Below the pieces are notes generated by a model. It ran no database searches and was not told where the DNA came from. It saw nothing but the letters and a program-made list of their open reading frames with translations. This document shows, one piece after another, positions 26,115 through 35,155 of a DNA stretch of 64,000 nt. The translations under genes were made by a program, and so were the position numbers. The stretch comes from Marinibactrum halimedae. Its GTDB lineage: Bacteria > Pseudomonadota > Gammaproteobacteria > Pseudomonadales > Cellvibrionaceae. The DNA lies in assembly GCF_021234875.1 (NCBI RefSeq), contig NZ_JAJQVM010000016.1, positions 1-64,000 of the forward strand. The letters are read 5' to 3'. How positions within the stretch are numbered: position 1 is the first letter of the stretch; each line of letters begins with the position of its first letter.

Positions 26115-26738
26115 TTAAATGGGTGCAAGAGTTTCAGCGTAGGCTGCCATCGCCTCGTGAATGGCAGCACTTGAAGTATCCGGCTGAAATTGAGTGTTAT
26201 TGGCTTTATGAAAAGAAATAATATCAATACTGTAGATATTTTTCGAAACCGGAGAAAATAAAGTCACTTTTATTGTGAAATCGTTGGGGGCCTTACCCTC
26301 TAACCACTGCGCATACATGCCCACACTTCCACCATAATCATTGGCCATCCCTGGGTTGACACGAGGATCTTCTTTTACAAACCGTGTTTTTACGGAAGCA
26401 AAGTGTTTTTCCATCGCTGATGTTAAGCATTCGGCCATCACTACAGTTAGGTCATCGTCAATATCGTTACTATCACTCTTTTTAGGCGCACTTTTTTTAG
26501 ACGTACTTTTTTTAGACGTACTTTTTTTAGATAAGTCTTCCGCCATTGAAAAGACGATAGCAGTTGCCGTTGAGGGAAAGCGAAACGGTGATGAACGGGT
26601 TATTTCCGTACGATTAATAACACCGGCATCACCGCCAACCTCTTGGCTCAAAGAGGTTAAATCGGCAATGGAACAGGCTTCTAAAACGACTACAACGCCG
26701 ATAAAAAAAAAGGAGAATACAGACTTAGGCTTTACCAT
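26115..26738 (-). CDS. Hypothetical lipoprotein with KKSTS repeats
   Basis: A 207-residue predicted lipoprotein: the hydrophobic N-terminus ends in LEAC (Cys22). Residues around 70-88 consist of KKSTS-type repeats encoded by 15-bp tandem units (26476-26535), giving a basic, flexible linker. The C-terminal part (about 95-207) looks globular, with CLTSAMEKHFASVKTRFV and a KVTLFSPVSKNIYSID stretch; no family is recognised. Its ATG lies 7 bases inside the end of the TetR gene (ATGGTAA overlap), so the two are coupled. Confidence 0.65.
   Translation of the reverse strand: MVKPKSVFSFFFIGVVVVLEACSIADLTSLSQEVGGDAGVINRTEITRSSPFRFPSTATAIVFSMAEDLSKKSTSKKSTSKKSAPKKSDSNDIDDDLTVVMAECLTSAMEKHFASVKTRFVKEDPRVNPGMANDYGGSVGMYAQWLEGKAPNDFTIKVTLFSPVSKNIYSIDIISFHKANNTQFQPDTSSAAIHEAMAAYAETLAPI
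26476..26535. repeat. 15-bp tandem repeats inside the lipoprotein gene
   Basis: Four copies with a 15-bp period, unit CTTTTTTTAGACGTA on the plus strand (26476, 26491, 26506, 26521). They stay in frame and encode repeated KKSTS-like residues. Confidence 0.88.
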
Positions 26739-27442
26739 TCGCCAGCTTCGTCTTCTTTATGGGTATACTCCGTAGCATTTGCTTGGCCAGTGCCATCTTC
26801 CTGCTCTTTAGGCTCATATTGAGTCATTTCATTTCCCATATGAATCCCCACCTCCTTAATGAATTTCATCAAGCCATCCATGTCCTCTATCACTTCTGAG
26901 AAAGATTGAGAATGAAAAAGCTCTACAGCTCCCTGCGTTAATGCCCAATAAGCGCAATAATAAAAATAAGGCGGCACCGGTTTTAACACCCCCTGTTCTA
27001 TTCGCGCAGAAAAGACATTATTCAATGCCTCTTTGCTGGCATTTCTTAAGGCATGTAGTTCCGCAAGGCTCTCTGGCGATTGGCGAGATTTAATCAGTTT
27101 TTCTTCTAAGCGCTGAAAGAGTCGATCTTTTACGGGGTCAGCCATTCTTGATTCAAAATATGCCCGAGCAGGTGCGCGGTAATCGCCGTTTTTCGCCGCC
27201 TCTAAAGATTGAGTCAAGTTATCAGAAATACTGCGTTCATAATCAAACAATAAACGAAAATAAATTTCTGTCTTCGATGAAAAGTGTTTGTAAATAGTCC
27301 CTTTACCTATATCTACAACATTGGCAATTTGCTCGACGGTAACGACATCTTCACCGTGCTTGATGAGCAAATCCAGTGCAGTATCCAAAATGGCCTGCTC
27401 TCGTTCACGAAACTTTAAAACTTTTAATCGTGTTTTATCCAT
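26732..27442 (-). CDS. TetR-family transcriptional regulator
   Basis: A 236-residue regulator. The N-terminal helix-turn-helix (about residues 15-60) contains ILDTALDLLIKHGEDVVTVEQ and GKGTIYKHFSSKTEIYF, both classic for TetR. The ligand domain is variable, with an unusually long acidic tail after about residue 210. First gene of a two-gene operon with the overlapping lipoprotein gene, which it may control. The ligand is unknown. Confidence 0.88.
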   Translation of the reverse strand: MDKTRLKVLKFREREQAILDTALDLLIKHGEDVVTVEQIANVVDIGKGTIYKHFSSKTEIYFRLLFDYERSISDNLTQSLEAAKNGDYRAPARAYFESRMADPVKDRLFQRLEEKLIKSRQSPESLAELHALRNASKEALNNVFSARIEQGVLKPVPPYFYYCAYWALTQGAVELFHSQSFSEVIEDMDGLMKFIKEVGIHMGNEMTQYEPKEQEDGTGQANATEYTHKEDEAGEW

Positions 27443-27889
27443 GCTTTGGTCTCACAAATATTCATCGAATTGAAGCAGATGTGACGCTTGATACGCTGAT
27501 ATCGTTGATATAAAAACCATACCAACTGCAGGCCACTCACTTCGACACGCTACTCACTATAGTGCTAAAGTGCCAATCATTCATCCCGTCAAGACATTAG
27601 AATTACTCGGTAGATTCGCTGACTGGCATTGGTCAAATAGGCTTATTTGCAATACTTTATTGATTCACCCTCTATGTTATTAAGGCTAGCGTGCTCTCGC
27701 ATTAATTGCCCATCCAAAACACCGCTTAACTCATTTGTGTAAATGTGTAACGTATGTTTGCACTTTATTTGGGCACATTAAACCAGAGGCCAAACCTATT
27801 CAGCAAATTACTAGAGAAAATTATTACTATTACGAAATGATTTAAAAAATTGCGCTAGAGCTGTGGATGTTTTTGGCTCGTGATCAATA

Positions 27890-28033
27890 CTTAAAAGGCA
27901 GCTGGCGCTTTTCATCCCCCAAGTGATTGGCGCCAGTGAGGTCTAACGACCTGATATTAAGGTGTAGTTCCTTAATGTTTCACTCCTAATGGTCTTCGCC
28001 CGACGCTCTCCCCCAAGTCGTCGGGCTTTTTTT
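27890..28033 (+). ncRNA. Candidate small RNA with C-rich loops and a terminator
   Basis: No open frame feeds the strong terminator here, so it probably ends a non-coding transcript. Stems in order: CTGGCGC/GCGCCAG (27902-27908, 27930-27936); AGGTC/GACCT (27939-27943, 27948-27952); TTAAGG/CCTTAA (27957-27962, 27970-27975); terminator GCCCGACG/CGTCGGGC (27998-28005, 28019-28026) followed by seven T. The first and last loops both hold the same ten bases, TCCCCCAAGT. Exposed C-rich loops are typical of sRNAs that pair with Shine-Dalgarno sequences. An AATACT box lies just before 27890. No known family recognised. Confidence 0.55.
27998..28033 (+). terminator. Strong terminator of the candidate small RNA
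   Basis: GCCCGACG (27998-28005), 13-nt loop, CGTCGGGC (28019-28026), then TTTTTTT. Confidence 0.9.
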
Positions 28034-28299
28034 GTTCGTCAACCTAATCTTTTCTGCCTAGGGATATAATCTGCTATAAAAAGACAAAAATCCTTTATCA
28101 GCCACAACCAATTATGCCTCAAAACTTGCTGAAGAATTCCCGCGCTATAATGATCCGTATTATGCGTAACATGAATCGATATTGCTACAACCCATACTTA
28201 TTTTCATTATAAGCAGTGCTCTATTGCCCCCTTCATCTATTACAACCTTCAAGAAAAATATGAGCATCGAGAGTTCAAGGCATAAAAACGGAAAACACT

Positions 28300-28998
28300 T
28301 TATGTATCTGATATTTTCTGCTGTCGAATGGTTTGATACCAAACCGATGGGTGCTTAATTTCACCATCGTGTTCTCGGGTTTCTGGATAATCCAGATGGT
28401 TATCATGGCAGTATTGTGCAATAACCGGATGAGACCATTGAAACAGTCGCTTTTCATACAAGCCTTGATCAAGACGCCGTGACTCATAAAGCCCTGCTGT
28501 AACTCGCTGACGCTGCGCTTCCAATAAAATAATGGCGGCCGCCACTGAAACATTAAATGACTCCACCATACCGAACATAGGAATGGTCACTTTCACATCG
28601 GCTTGCTGTTCTGCACAATGGCTCACGCCACCTTTTTCACTGCCCAATAACAACGCAGTTGGCTTGGTATAGTCCACATCCACATAACTGCGTGCATCCG
28701 CATCAACGCTCGTGGTAACAATTTGAAAACCTTGCGATTTGAGGTTGTTAAGGGGCGTCATTACGTCCTCATGCGACTCCACATGGACCCATTTATGACT
28801 GCCGGATGCCGTACCTCGGTAACCGCGAAAACCTTTATCAGGCACAACAGAATGAATTGTATCAATACCCACGGCATCACAGGTGCGCACAATCGCGGAT
28901 AAATTACGCCCTTTGTGCACTTCATCCGCAATCACCGTTAAATCCGGCTGGCGAGTATTTAATACTTCGCGTAAACGTTGATATCTCTCAGGTGTCAT
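28300..28998 (-). CDS. trmH: tRNA (guanosine-18) 2'-O-methyltransferase
   Basis: A 232-residue SPOUT-class methyltransferase that methylates the ribose of G18 in the tRNA D-loop. It aligns closely with E. coli TrmH (SpoU) as I recall it: RYQRLREVLNTRQPDLTV at the start, NLSAIVRTCDAVG with the catalytic Arg, LLLGSEKGGVS (motif 2) and IPMFGMVESFNVSVAAAI (motif 3, the knotted SAM site). Length is that of the family. Transcribed alone, separated from sohB by a terminator. Confidence 0.93.
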   Translation of the reverse strand: MTPERYQRLREVLNTRQPDLTVIADEVHKGRNLSAIVRTCDAVGIDTIHSVVPDKGFRGYRGTASGSHKWVHVESHEDVMTPLNNLKSQGFQIVTTSVDADARSYVDVDYTKPTALLLGSEKGGVSHCAEQQADVKVTIPMFGMVESFNVSVAAAIILLEAQRQRVTAGLYESRRLDQGLYEKRLFQWSHPVIAQYCHDNHLDYPETREHDGEIKHPSVWYQTIRQQKISDT

Positions 28999-29024
28999 GA
29001 TCTTCTTAATCGTATAAAAAAGAA

Positions 29025-29055
29025 AACGGCAAAAGCGCCATAGGCTTTTGCCGTT
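29025..29055 (-). terminator. Terminator after sohB
   Basis: AACGGCAAAAGC (29025-29036) pairs with GCTTTTGCCGTT (29044-29055), a 12-bp stem. On the minus strand it is followed by TTCTTTTTT, so it serves sohB. Confidence 0.85.
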
Positions 29056-29111
29056 AGAAATAAACCTTGTCTTACTGGATTGCCACTATCAGACCATTAC
29101 TAAACCGACGT

Positions 29112-29146
29112 TTCTAGACCGTTGTTCTAGACCTATGTTCTAGACC
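29112..29146. repeat. 13-bp tandem repeats
   Basis: TTCTAGACC recurs at 29112, 29125 and 29138 with a 13-bp period between the sohB stop and its terminator. Copies differ at two or three spacer bases. Confidence 0.85.
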
Positions 29147-29185
29147 GATGCACAACAACATCAAAGTAAGACGCAGATTGGATGC

Positions 29186-30238
29186 TTAAAAAAATCGGTG
29201 CTGAGTCAGGCGTGATAACCAACGCGTTGCCATGCGATCCACAGAGGACTCTACTGCCCCACCAATTCGATCCATAATATTTTTATGCTCAACAAAATCC
29301 ACCCGCAAAATTTTGGTTTCTTTCAGCTGTCGAGTAATGTATTCATCACTGGTACACAACTCATCCACAAGGCCATTATCTACGGCTTGACGCCCATACC
29401 ACACCTCACCCGTTGCGACGGATGCAATATCGACGCTTGGCCTGTGTTCGGTGACGAAGGCTTTAAATAATTGATGAGTGTCTTCCAAATCCTCAACAAA
29501 CTTTTGCCTACCTTTGTCGGTATTTTCACCAAATAACGTCAACGTGCGTTTGTATTCTCCTGCCGTCAGCATCTCGAAATCAATATCGTGCTTTTTCAGT
29601 AAGCGGTGAAAATTCGGCATCTGTGCGACCACACCAATAGAACCAATAATGGCAAAAGGTGCAGCGATGATTTTTTTCGCCACACAGGCCATCATATAAC
29701 CACCACTGGCAGCCACTTTATCCACAGAAACGGTCAGGGGTATTCCGGCATTGGTAATACGATCCAATTGGCTGGATGCGAGGCCATAACTATGGACCAT
29801 ACCGCCGCCGCTTTCTAAACGCACCAATACCTCATCATCTGCACTGGCGGCATGTAAAACCGCAGAGACACAATGCTTAAGCGGCTCAACCGCACTGGCT
29901 TTCATGTCTCCATCAAAATCAATCACAAATAAGCGTTTCTCTGGGGGTGGCGCCTCCCCCTCTTTTTCTAATTTTTTTCGCTTTTTTTCTGCTTCTTTTT
30001 CGTCTTTTTGCTGTTGTTTTTTCTGAGACTTATACTCTTCTTCACTTAACAAATTTTGCTCAACACGCTCAAACATGTCATCGTAAAATTCGTTCATATT
30101 TTGTATTTTAATTTCACCTTTCGCAGAAGACTTACCGCGATGACTCAATGACGCAATCAACCCTACAATTACCGCCAGAGCTACAACAAAGGTGATCGTT
30201 TTCGCCAAAAAGAGGCCGTACTCCATTAAAAATTCCAA
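29186..30238 (-). CDS. sohB: Inner-membrane serine protease SohB (family S49)
   Basis: A 350-residue signal-peptide-peptidase-like protease. One N-terminal membrane anchor (residues 9-30) is followed by a charged, Lys/Glu/Gln-rich coiled segment (about 60-97), then the S49 domain. The catalytic dyad is Ser178 (VAASGGYMMA) and Lys230 (GEYKRTLT), the same numbers as in E. coli SohB. I keep the TTG start (MEFLMEYG) because GGAG lies 6 nt upstream and it aligns with MELLSEYG of E. coli. It degrades or clears membrane and periplasmic peptides; the physiological target is unclear. Confidence 0.94.
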   Translation of the reverse strand: MEFLMEYGLFLAKTITFVVALAVIVGLIASLSHRGKSSAKGEIKIQNMNEFYDDMFERVEQNLLSEEEYKSQKKQQQKDEKEAEKKRKKLEKEGEAPPPEKRLFVIDFDGDMKASAVEPLKHCVSAVLHAASADDEVLVRLESGGGMVHSYGLASSQLDRITNAGIPLTVSVDKVAASGGYMMACVAKKIIAAPFAIIGSIGVVAQMPNFHRLLKKHDIDFEMLTAGEYKRTLTLFGENTDKGRQKFVEDLEDTHQLFKAFVTEHRPSVDIASVATGEVWYGRQAVDNGLVDELCTSDEYITRQLKETKILRVDFVEHKNIMDRIGGAVESSVDRMATRWLSRLTQHRFF

Positions 30239-30441
30239 TATCTACTCCAAATTACAGTTAGTCAGTCGTCTATATGAATTAAAGTTGGATTTCTTTTGTT
30301 CACAATGCGCAGCTTTAAAGCAAAGCTTCTCTTTCCAAAAAGGAGGCTTTAGACGCAAACAAGCGATACGAAATAAAAGCCAATTAGTGAACAATGAACA
30401 GTTAAAAATGTTTCAAAAAATAGAGTTAAAGAAGGCACCGA

Positions 30442-31095
30442 TCATTCCCAAAGGCTAACCGCTCGATCAGCAGCATCATTAAATGGTCTTGCAATTAAAC
30501 CGCTATGACCCAGTGTAACTTCATACAACGCACCGTCGGCCATGGGCAGATATGCGGCACTTCCATAGGTAGCATCAATACCCACATCCGACATGTTCAA
30601 CTTACGCAACCATTCCCACAAATCAATTCGGTAAGGCTGCTCATAAATACCATGAACCGTACGCTCAGCATTGCGCTCCTTCTCCAATGAGTAATAACGC
30701 CCACCAATCCGTTCGAGCCGATAGGCAGGCTTGACTCCCATTGCCGCCATAGCGTTTGGCCATTTGATCACTCGTGCGTCTAATTGCCATTGATCTCCTA
30801 ACAAGCGGAATCGTTTTTCTTCCCCTTCTGTTGTCATTAAAACAACATCGTACTCTTGATTATTAACCCGGCGAAACTCCAGTGTAGCGACGGATTTCTC
30901 TGCAATCACCTGCTGGTAACTGAATAAATCCATCGCCACAAGGGCCACAATCGCGGCACACGTAATCAACGCTAATGCAAAAGTGCCTTTAATCCAGCCT
31001 AAAATCCAATCACCTTTTAGTAATAACTTAGCTGCAAAAAATCCAATCACAGCTCCAATGGCAATAAAAACCGCGCCTGTTGCCTCGTAGAACAT
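30442..31095 (-). CDS. Conserved inner-membrane protein of unknown function
   Basis: A 217-residue protein with two N-terminal membrane helices (about residues 5-25 and 33-56) and a roughly 150-residue periplasmic or cytoplasmic domain rich in Arg, Tyr and Trp. No catalytic motif is seen. It contains GLIARPFNDAADRAVSLW at the C-terminus. Similar proteins occur in Pseudomonas-like bacteria, sometimes labelled multidrug transporters without support. It is upstream of sohB on the same strand, with a 200-bp gap. Confidence 0.6.
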   Translation of the reverse strand: MFYEATGAVFIAIGAVIGFFAAKLLLKGDWILGWIKGTFALALITCAAIVALVAMDLFSYQQVIAEKSVATLEFRRVNNQEYDVVLMTTEGEEKRFRLLGDQWQLDARVIKWPNAMAAMGVKPAYRLERIGGRYYSLEKERNAERTVHGIYEQPYRIDLWEWLRKLNMSDVGIDATYGSAAYLPMADGALYEVTLGHSGLIARPFNDAADRAVSLWE

Positions 31096-31158
31096 ATCAG
31101 TGTCTCAGTGTTGTCATGGTTTACTGCCTATTTACAGAAGCCCAATAAAGACATCATC

Positions 31159-31203
31159 GTTAGAACCGTCGCTGTTAAAATCGTATTTGTTAAAACCGTC
31201 GTT
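31159..31203. repeat. 15-bp tandem repeats downstream of fimL
   Basis: GTTAGAACCGTCGCT, GTTAAAATCGTATTT and GTTAAAACCGTCGTT lie end to end at 31159, 31174 and 31189: three imperfect copies of exactly 15 bp. Confidence 0.85.
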
Positions 31204-31344
31204 ATTGAAACTCAGGTGTCACCCGCTCAAAAATAAAGACTTGGCGATAGGCTAAGGCGGGTTACGCGTCGGGTCAATTGATATGAGGGCGATTATCCTT
31301 CTCACAAGAGGCTCTTTGAAAACAATAAAAACGGCTTTCCTTAA

Positions 31345-33030
31345 TTAGGGCGAGATACCTAATGCGATTAAACTTTCTTCGGCAATTTGAAGAATATTAT
31401 CATCCGCCTCACGATCCGCTTTGACGGCATCAATGTAATATTCAAGACTGATAATGGTATCGGCAAAAGTTTCCAGTAATTGTTGCAACACAGCAGGATG
31501 GTCATCCGTCATCAATACGTCTTGCACAAAGCGTTCACAGGCAACAATCACTTTTGCACCTCGATGAAGATGCAAGACCGTCATGCCACCACGAATGGTT
31601 TGCAAGATAGTAGAAACATTCTTGATATGGCCAATATCGTAGTTAGATTCTACGAATGAACTCAAAGCACGCTTGATCAGTGCCAGGCCCGATTCAGCCT
31701 CTTTCAATACGATGTTTTCTGCCTCCATTAACTGAGTATCGGCAATGTCTTGCACAGCGGTTTGACCTGCCTGAGTGGGCTGTATAAAGCTGCCACTGGT
31801 TTCAAATCGGCTAATGGCGCTTTCAACATGCAAGAGCGTATCGGCAACGGCGGTTAATGCCTTGGTGTCCATCGACTCGATGGCCTTTCCATCCCAGGAT
31901 TGAATCACTTTCATTTGTGACTTCAAGTCTTGACTGTGTTGCGTTAGGCCAATCACCGCTAAGATTTCAGCAATTTTACCGAGCGCCGAGAGTAATTCAC
32001 CAAACTCGGAAGCCCCGGCCTGAGCTGAGGTTTCTAGCATGTCTTTTGACGTGTTCAGCTCTTCTTTCAACACCGCCATCACCGATTGAACGGTTTGGGC
32101 ACTAGGGCCTTTTAAGGCCTCCATTTGGGTATGGAGCTCCTCCTCCGTTAACGGCATTTTCTCAACACCGAACTTACTGAGGAAATCCGCTTTCGGTGCA
32201 TTAATGTCTCCCGACATTGCTACCCAAAACACGAATTCAGTGACCAAATCCTCCGGTGGCTTCGTTTCGAGGGCCGGCATACCTTCTTGCTGAATTTTAC
32301 GTAAATAGCGATCAATGGCACTGAGCGCCAATTTACGCGATTTATGAATTTCAGCGTTACTTTCAATAAGACTCTGAAGTCCTTCAGCCCCTGTTTGCCA
32401 TAGCAGGGTTAACGGATATTCACCACTGATTGTTGTAATACGCTCTAAAGCACGCTTCATCATTGCGAGAGCGGATTTCGGTGGTTTTCCTTGGAGTACC
32501 GCCAACAACCCTACCTGATACATGTGTCTTAAACGACGTGCCACAGGACTGAAGTCTTCACCTAATAAAGTACTGGTATTACTGACTGGCAAACAACGAG
32601 GAATTTGTTGAACAGAAAAATAGTGGCTTTCTTTTAAGTGGGGGCGATTTAACAGGGCGCGAATTTCATTAATGGGTGGAATTAAAAGCTCTGGAAGGTC
32701 AACTTTTGTGGTTTCCAAATATTCTAAATATCGTGGAAGTACAAAAAAAGAGGTGGTCAACACGCTCAGAGCCTCTTCAGACACACCGTCTGCGCCTGGA
32801 GTTAACTCTTTGCCTAAGGCCAAAATATGATCTGAAAACTCATAAGGACCTTGCAGCTGTATGAGTTTTAACGTGCCCGTAATTTGAGTTAATCCGTCGA
32901 CACACGACTGTAGTGCTTCGGCATTACTGTTATCGCCGATGAATTGCTCAAGCCCCTTGGCGGAATCTTCAATAGTGGCGACGAGCTCATCTCGAACTAA
33001 TGCAAGAGAGCTAATAGTGGTTTTCTGCAT
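31345..33030 (-). CDS. fimL: FimL, twitching motility and cAMP signalling protein
   Basis: A 561-residue soluble protein resembling Pseudomonas FimL (about 557 residues) and the N-terminal part of ChpA. It opens with SLALVRDELVATIEDSAKGLEQFI and has the HPt-like repeats DGLTQITGTLKLIQLQGPYE and QTIRGGMTVLHLHRGAKVI. In the positions of the phospho-His I see residues such as Thr-Leu and Gly-Met, consistent with the family's lack of phosphotransfer. FimL works as a scaffold in the Pil-Chp pathway, coupling type IV pilus signalling to adenylate cyclase. None of the pil or chp genes is in this window. Confidence 0.85.
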   Translation of the reverse strand: MQKTTISSLALVRDELVATIEDSAKGLEQFIGDNSNAEALQSCVDGLTQITGTLKLIQLQGPYEFSDHILALGKELTPGADGVSEEALSVLTTSFFVLPRYLEYLETTKVDLPELLIPPINEIRALLNRPHLKESHYFSVQQIPRCLPVSNTSTLLGEDFSPVARRLRHMYQVGLLAVLQGKPPKSALAMMKRALERITTISGEYPLTLLWQTGAEGLQSLIESNAEIHKSRKLALSAIDRYLRKIQQEGMPALETKPPEDLVTEFVFWVAMSGDINAPKADFLSKFGVEKMPLTEEELHTQMEALKGPSAQTVQSVMAVLKEELNTSKDMLETSAQAGASEFGELLSALGKIAEILAVIGLTQHSQDLKSQMKVIQSWDGKAIESMDTKALTAVADTLLHVESAISRFETSGSFIQPTQAGQTAVQDIADTQLMEAENIVLKEAESGLALIKRALSSFVESNYDIGHIKNVSTILQTIRGGMTVLHLHRGAKVIVACERFVQDVLMTDDHPAVLQQLLETFADTIISLEYYIDAVKADREADDNILQIAEESLIALGISP

Positions 33031-33539
33031 AGACTCAACAACGAAATCTGTTTGTGGTTTAACGTAATCTGGTTTTACCTATAGCTATCAATGTACAGTG
33101 AGAGCAAAGCTCTTACATAAGCCAATCGCGACCAGTTAAAGTTCTATTGGCTTCTATTATCAAGACTATGGTGACACATCACTTTCTGCAAGTGAGGGTA
33201 TAGACAGCTCCTAATAGATGCGCATTAGATAGCAATTCAAGACTATTCTATTTTTAAAGGTTGATACTTTTAGGCCGATACTCTTAAAAAGCAATATCAT
33301 GGCTTTTTGTGCCAAATCTCCCTACCAAGCTCATACTGCCAGATTTACCCCCTATAATGTAGCCATTACTTTAAAGTGTTACTAGATCTAATTGAAATAG
33401 TTGAAGTTTTTCGCAATGATTGACTCTGCATTCATGACGGTGTGCTACTGGGACGATCACAACACGATAACACTCTCTTTATTTGAGTGTGATTCATACA
33501 AAACACCGTCCTACAACCACTGCAACATAGGATAGAAGT
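33031..33539. other. Divergent intergenic region fimL / nhaB
   Basis: About 510 bases with no supported gene. A TATAAT box occurs at 33353-33358 on the nhaB strand, but without a good -35 element. GATACTTTTA and GATACTCTTA repeat 14 bp apart at 33263 and 33277. Nothing else recognised. Confidence 0.5.
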
Positions 33540-35057
33540 ATGGATATGACGCTTTCTCGCGCTTTGGGAAAGAACTTTCTCGGCCAGGCGCCTACCTGGT
33601 ACAAACAAACCATCATTGCCTTTTTAGCCATCAACCCTATTTTACTGCTGTTAGGCGGTGAATCTGGCCCCTTTATCACAGGCTGGATACTCATCGCAGA
33701 ATTTATTTTTACTTTGGCCATGGCACTTAAGTGCTACCCTCTTCAACCAGGCGGCCTACTGGCCATCGAAGCCGTGATTCTGGGAATGACCTCTCCGGAA
33801 AGTGTTTATCACGAAATCGACGCCAACCTCGAAGTGATTCTGTTATTGATGTTTATGGTGGCAGGGATCTACTTTATGAAGAACCTGCTACTGTTTACGT
33901 TTACGAAGATCTTGCTGGGTATTCGTTCAAAAGTTGTTCTTAGTACGCTCTTTTGTTTCGTTGCAGCGGTATTGTCGGCGTTCTTAGATGCACTCACCGT
34001 CACCGCCGTATTGATCAGCGTTATTGTTGGCTTTTACTCGGTTTACCATAAGGTCGCCTCCGGTAAGCAGATTCATCATGACAGTAGCCACGATCATGGC
34101 GATGACAGCACAGTCATTGAATACCATCGTGAAGATTTAGAAAGTTTCCGCGCTTTCTTGCGCAGTTTAATTATGCACGGTGCTATTGGCACCGCATTGG
34201 GTGGTGTGTGTACTCTAGTGGGTGAGCCACAAAATCTTCTGATTGCTGAGCGTGCCGGCTGGGAATTTCTCACCTTTGTCGAAAAGATGGCGCCTGTCAC
34301 CATGCCAGCCTTAGCCGTAGGCCTCATCACCTGTGTTGTCCTAGAGTTAACTGGGTGGTTCGGCTATGGGGCAAAGCTGTCCAAACCCGTCAGAATGGTT
34401 TTAGAAGAATTCGACTCTCACGAACGCAGTAAACGCTCCAAGAGAGATGTCGCTCAGTTAATTGTTCAAGGCATCATCGCCTTACTGTTGGTCGTGGCGC
34501 TTGCAACCCACGTTGCCGAAGTGGGCTTGATAGGCTTAAGTATTATTGTGCTATTAACCGCATTTAACGGCATTATTGAAGAGCATCAAATTGGTCATGC
34601 GTTTGAAGAAGCGCTTCCATTTACGGCGCTTTTGGTCGTATTTTTTGCCGTTGTTGCGGTCATTCATGAGCAACATTTATTTAGCCCAATTACCCATGCG
34701 GTACTCTCATTAGAGATATCAGCTCAAGCACCTATGTTGTTTCTCGCCAATGGCATCTTATCGATGATCAGTGACAATGTGTTTGTCGCAACTGTTTACA
34801 TTAACGAAGTGGCAGACGCTTTGGCCCAAGGCCAAATTTCGCGAGAACATTTCGAAAAATTAGCCATTGCCATTAACACAGGGACTAACCTTCCGAGCGT
34901 TGCCACCCCGAACGGTCAGGCTGCATTTTTATTTTTACTCACCAGTGCGCTAGCGCCTCTCATTCGCTTATCTTACGGGCGAATGGTGCTGATGGCGTTG
35001 CCTTACACCATCGTTTTGTTAATTGTCGGGTTAACCGGGGTAACTTACTTCATTTAA
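33540..35057 (+). CDS. nhaB: Na+/H+ antiporter NhaB
   Basis: A 505-residue inner-membrane antiporter that expels sodium in exchange for protons. About a dozen hydrophobic helices are visible. The family pattern is clear in [19 protein letters not shown] near the N-terminus, [34 protein letters not shown], and [20 protein letters not shown] near the C-terminus. A His/Asp-rich loop, [11 protein letters not shown], lies around residue 182. Length agrees with NhaB of Vibrio and Pseudomonas. Near the sodium-pumping nqr operon, though on the other strand. Confidence 0.96.
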   Translation: MDMTLSRALGKNFLGQAPTWYKQTIIAFLAINPILLLLGGESGPFITGWILIAEFIFTLAMALKCYPLQPGGLLAIEAVILGMTSPESVYHEIDANLEVILLLMFMVAGIYFMKNLLLFTFTKILLGIRSKVVLSTLFCFVAAVLSAFLDALTVTAVLISVIVGFYSVYHKVASGKQIHHDSSHDHGDDSTVIEYHREDLESFRAFLRSLIMHGAIGTALGGVCTLVGEPQNLLIAERAGWEFLTFVEKMAPVTMPALAVGLITCVVLELTGWFGYGAKLSKPVRMVLEEFDSHERSKRSKRDVAQLIVQGIIALLLVVALATHVAEVGLIGLSIIVLLTAFNGIIEEHQIGHAFEEALPFTALLVVFFAVVAVIHEQHLFSPITHAVLSLEISAQAPMLFLANGILSMISDNVFVATVYINEVADALAQGQISREHFEKLAIAINTGTNLPSVATPNGQAAFLFLLTSALAPLIRLSYGRMVLMALPYTIVLLIVGLTGVTYFI

Positions 35058-35079
35058 CCTACCCACACACCTCACCAAT

Positions 35080-35110
35080 AAAAAACCCTCTTCGTTGAAG
35101 AGGGTTTTTT
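35080..35110. terminator. Bidirectional terminator between nhaB and sthA
   Basis: AAAAAACCCTCTTC (35080-35093), loop GTT, GAAGAGGGTTTTTT (35097-35110). It separates two convergent genes. Confidence 0.93.
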
Positions 35111-35155
35111 AGTTACAGCTGCATAAGCTACAGCTACATCAATTTACCACGTCAA

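Larger units (their letters stand above)
27443..28299. other. Long intergenic region with a candidate small RNA
   Basis: About 860 bases with no credible protein gene. The right-central part (about 27890-28033) is highly structured and ends in a strong terminator, described as a candidate small RNA. In the first 400 bases I see nothing beyond the expected TetR promoter. Confidence 0.6.

Noticed and set aside
35108-35119. GCTGTAACTAAA on the minus strand, an 11/12 match to the Ter core
   Set aside because: It overlaps the end of the nhaB/sthA terminator, lacks the AAAGT end, and such a match is expected by chance in a window this size.
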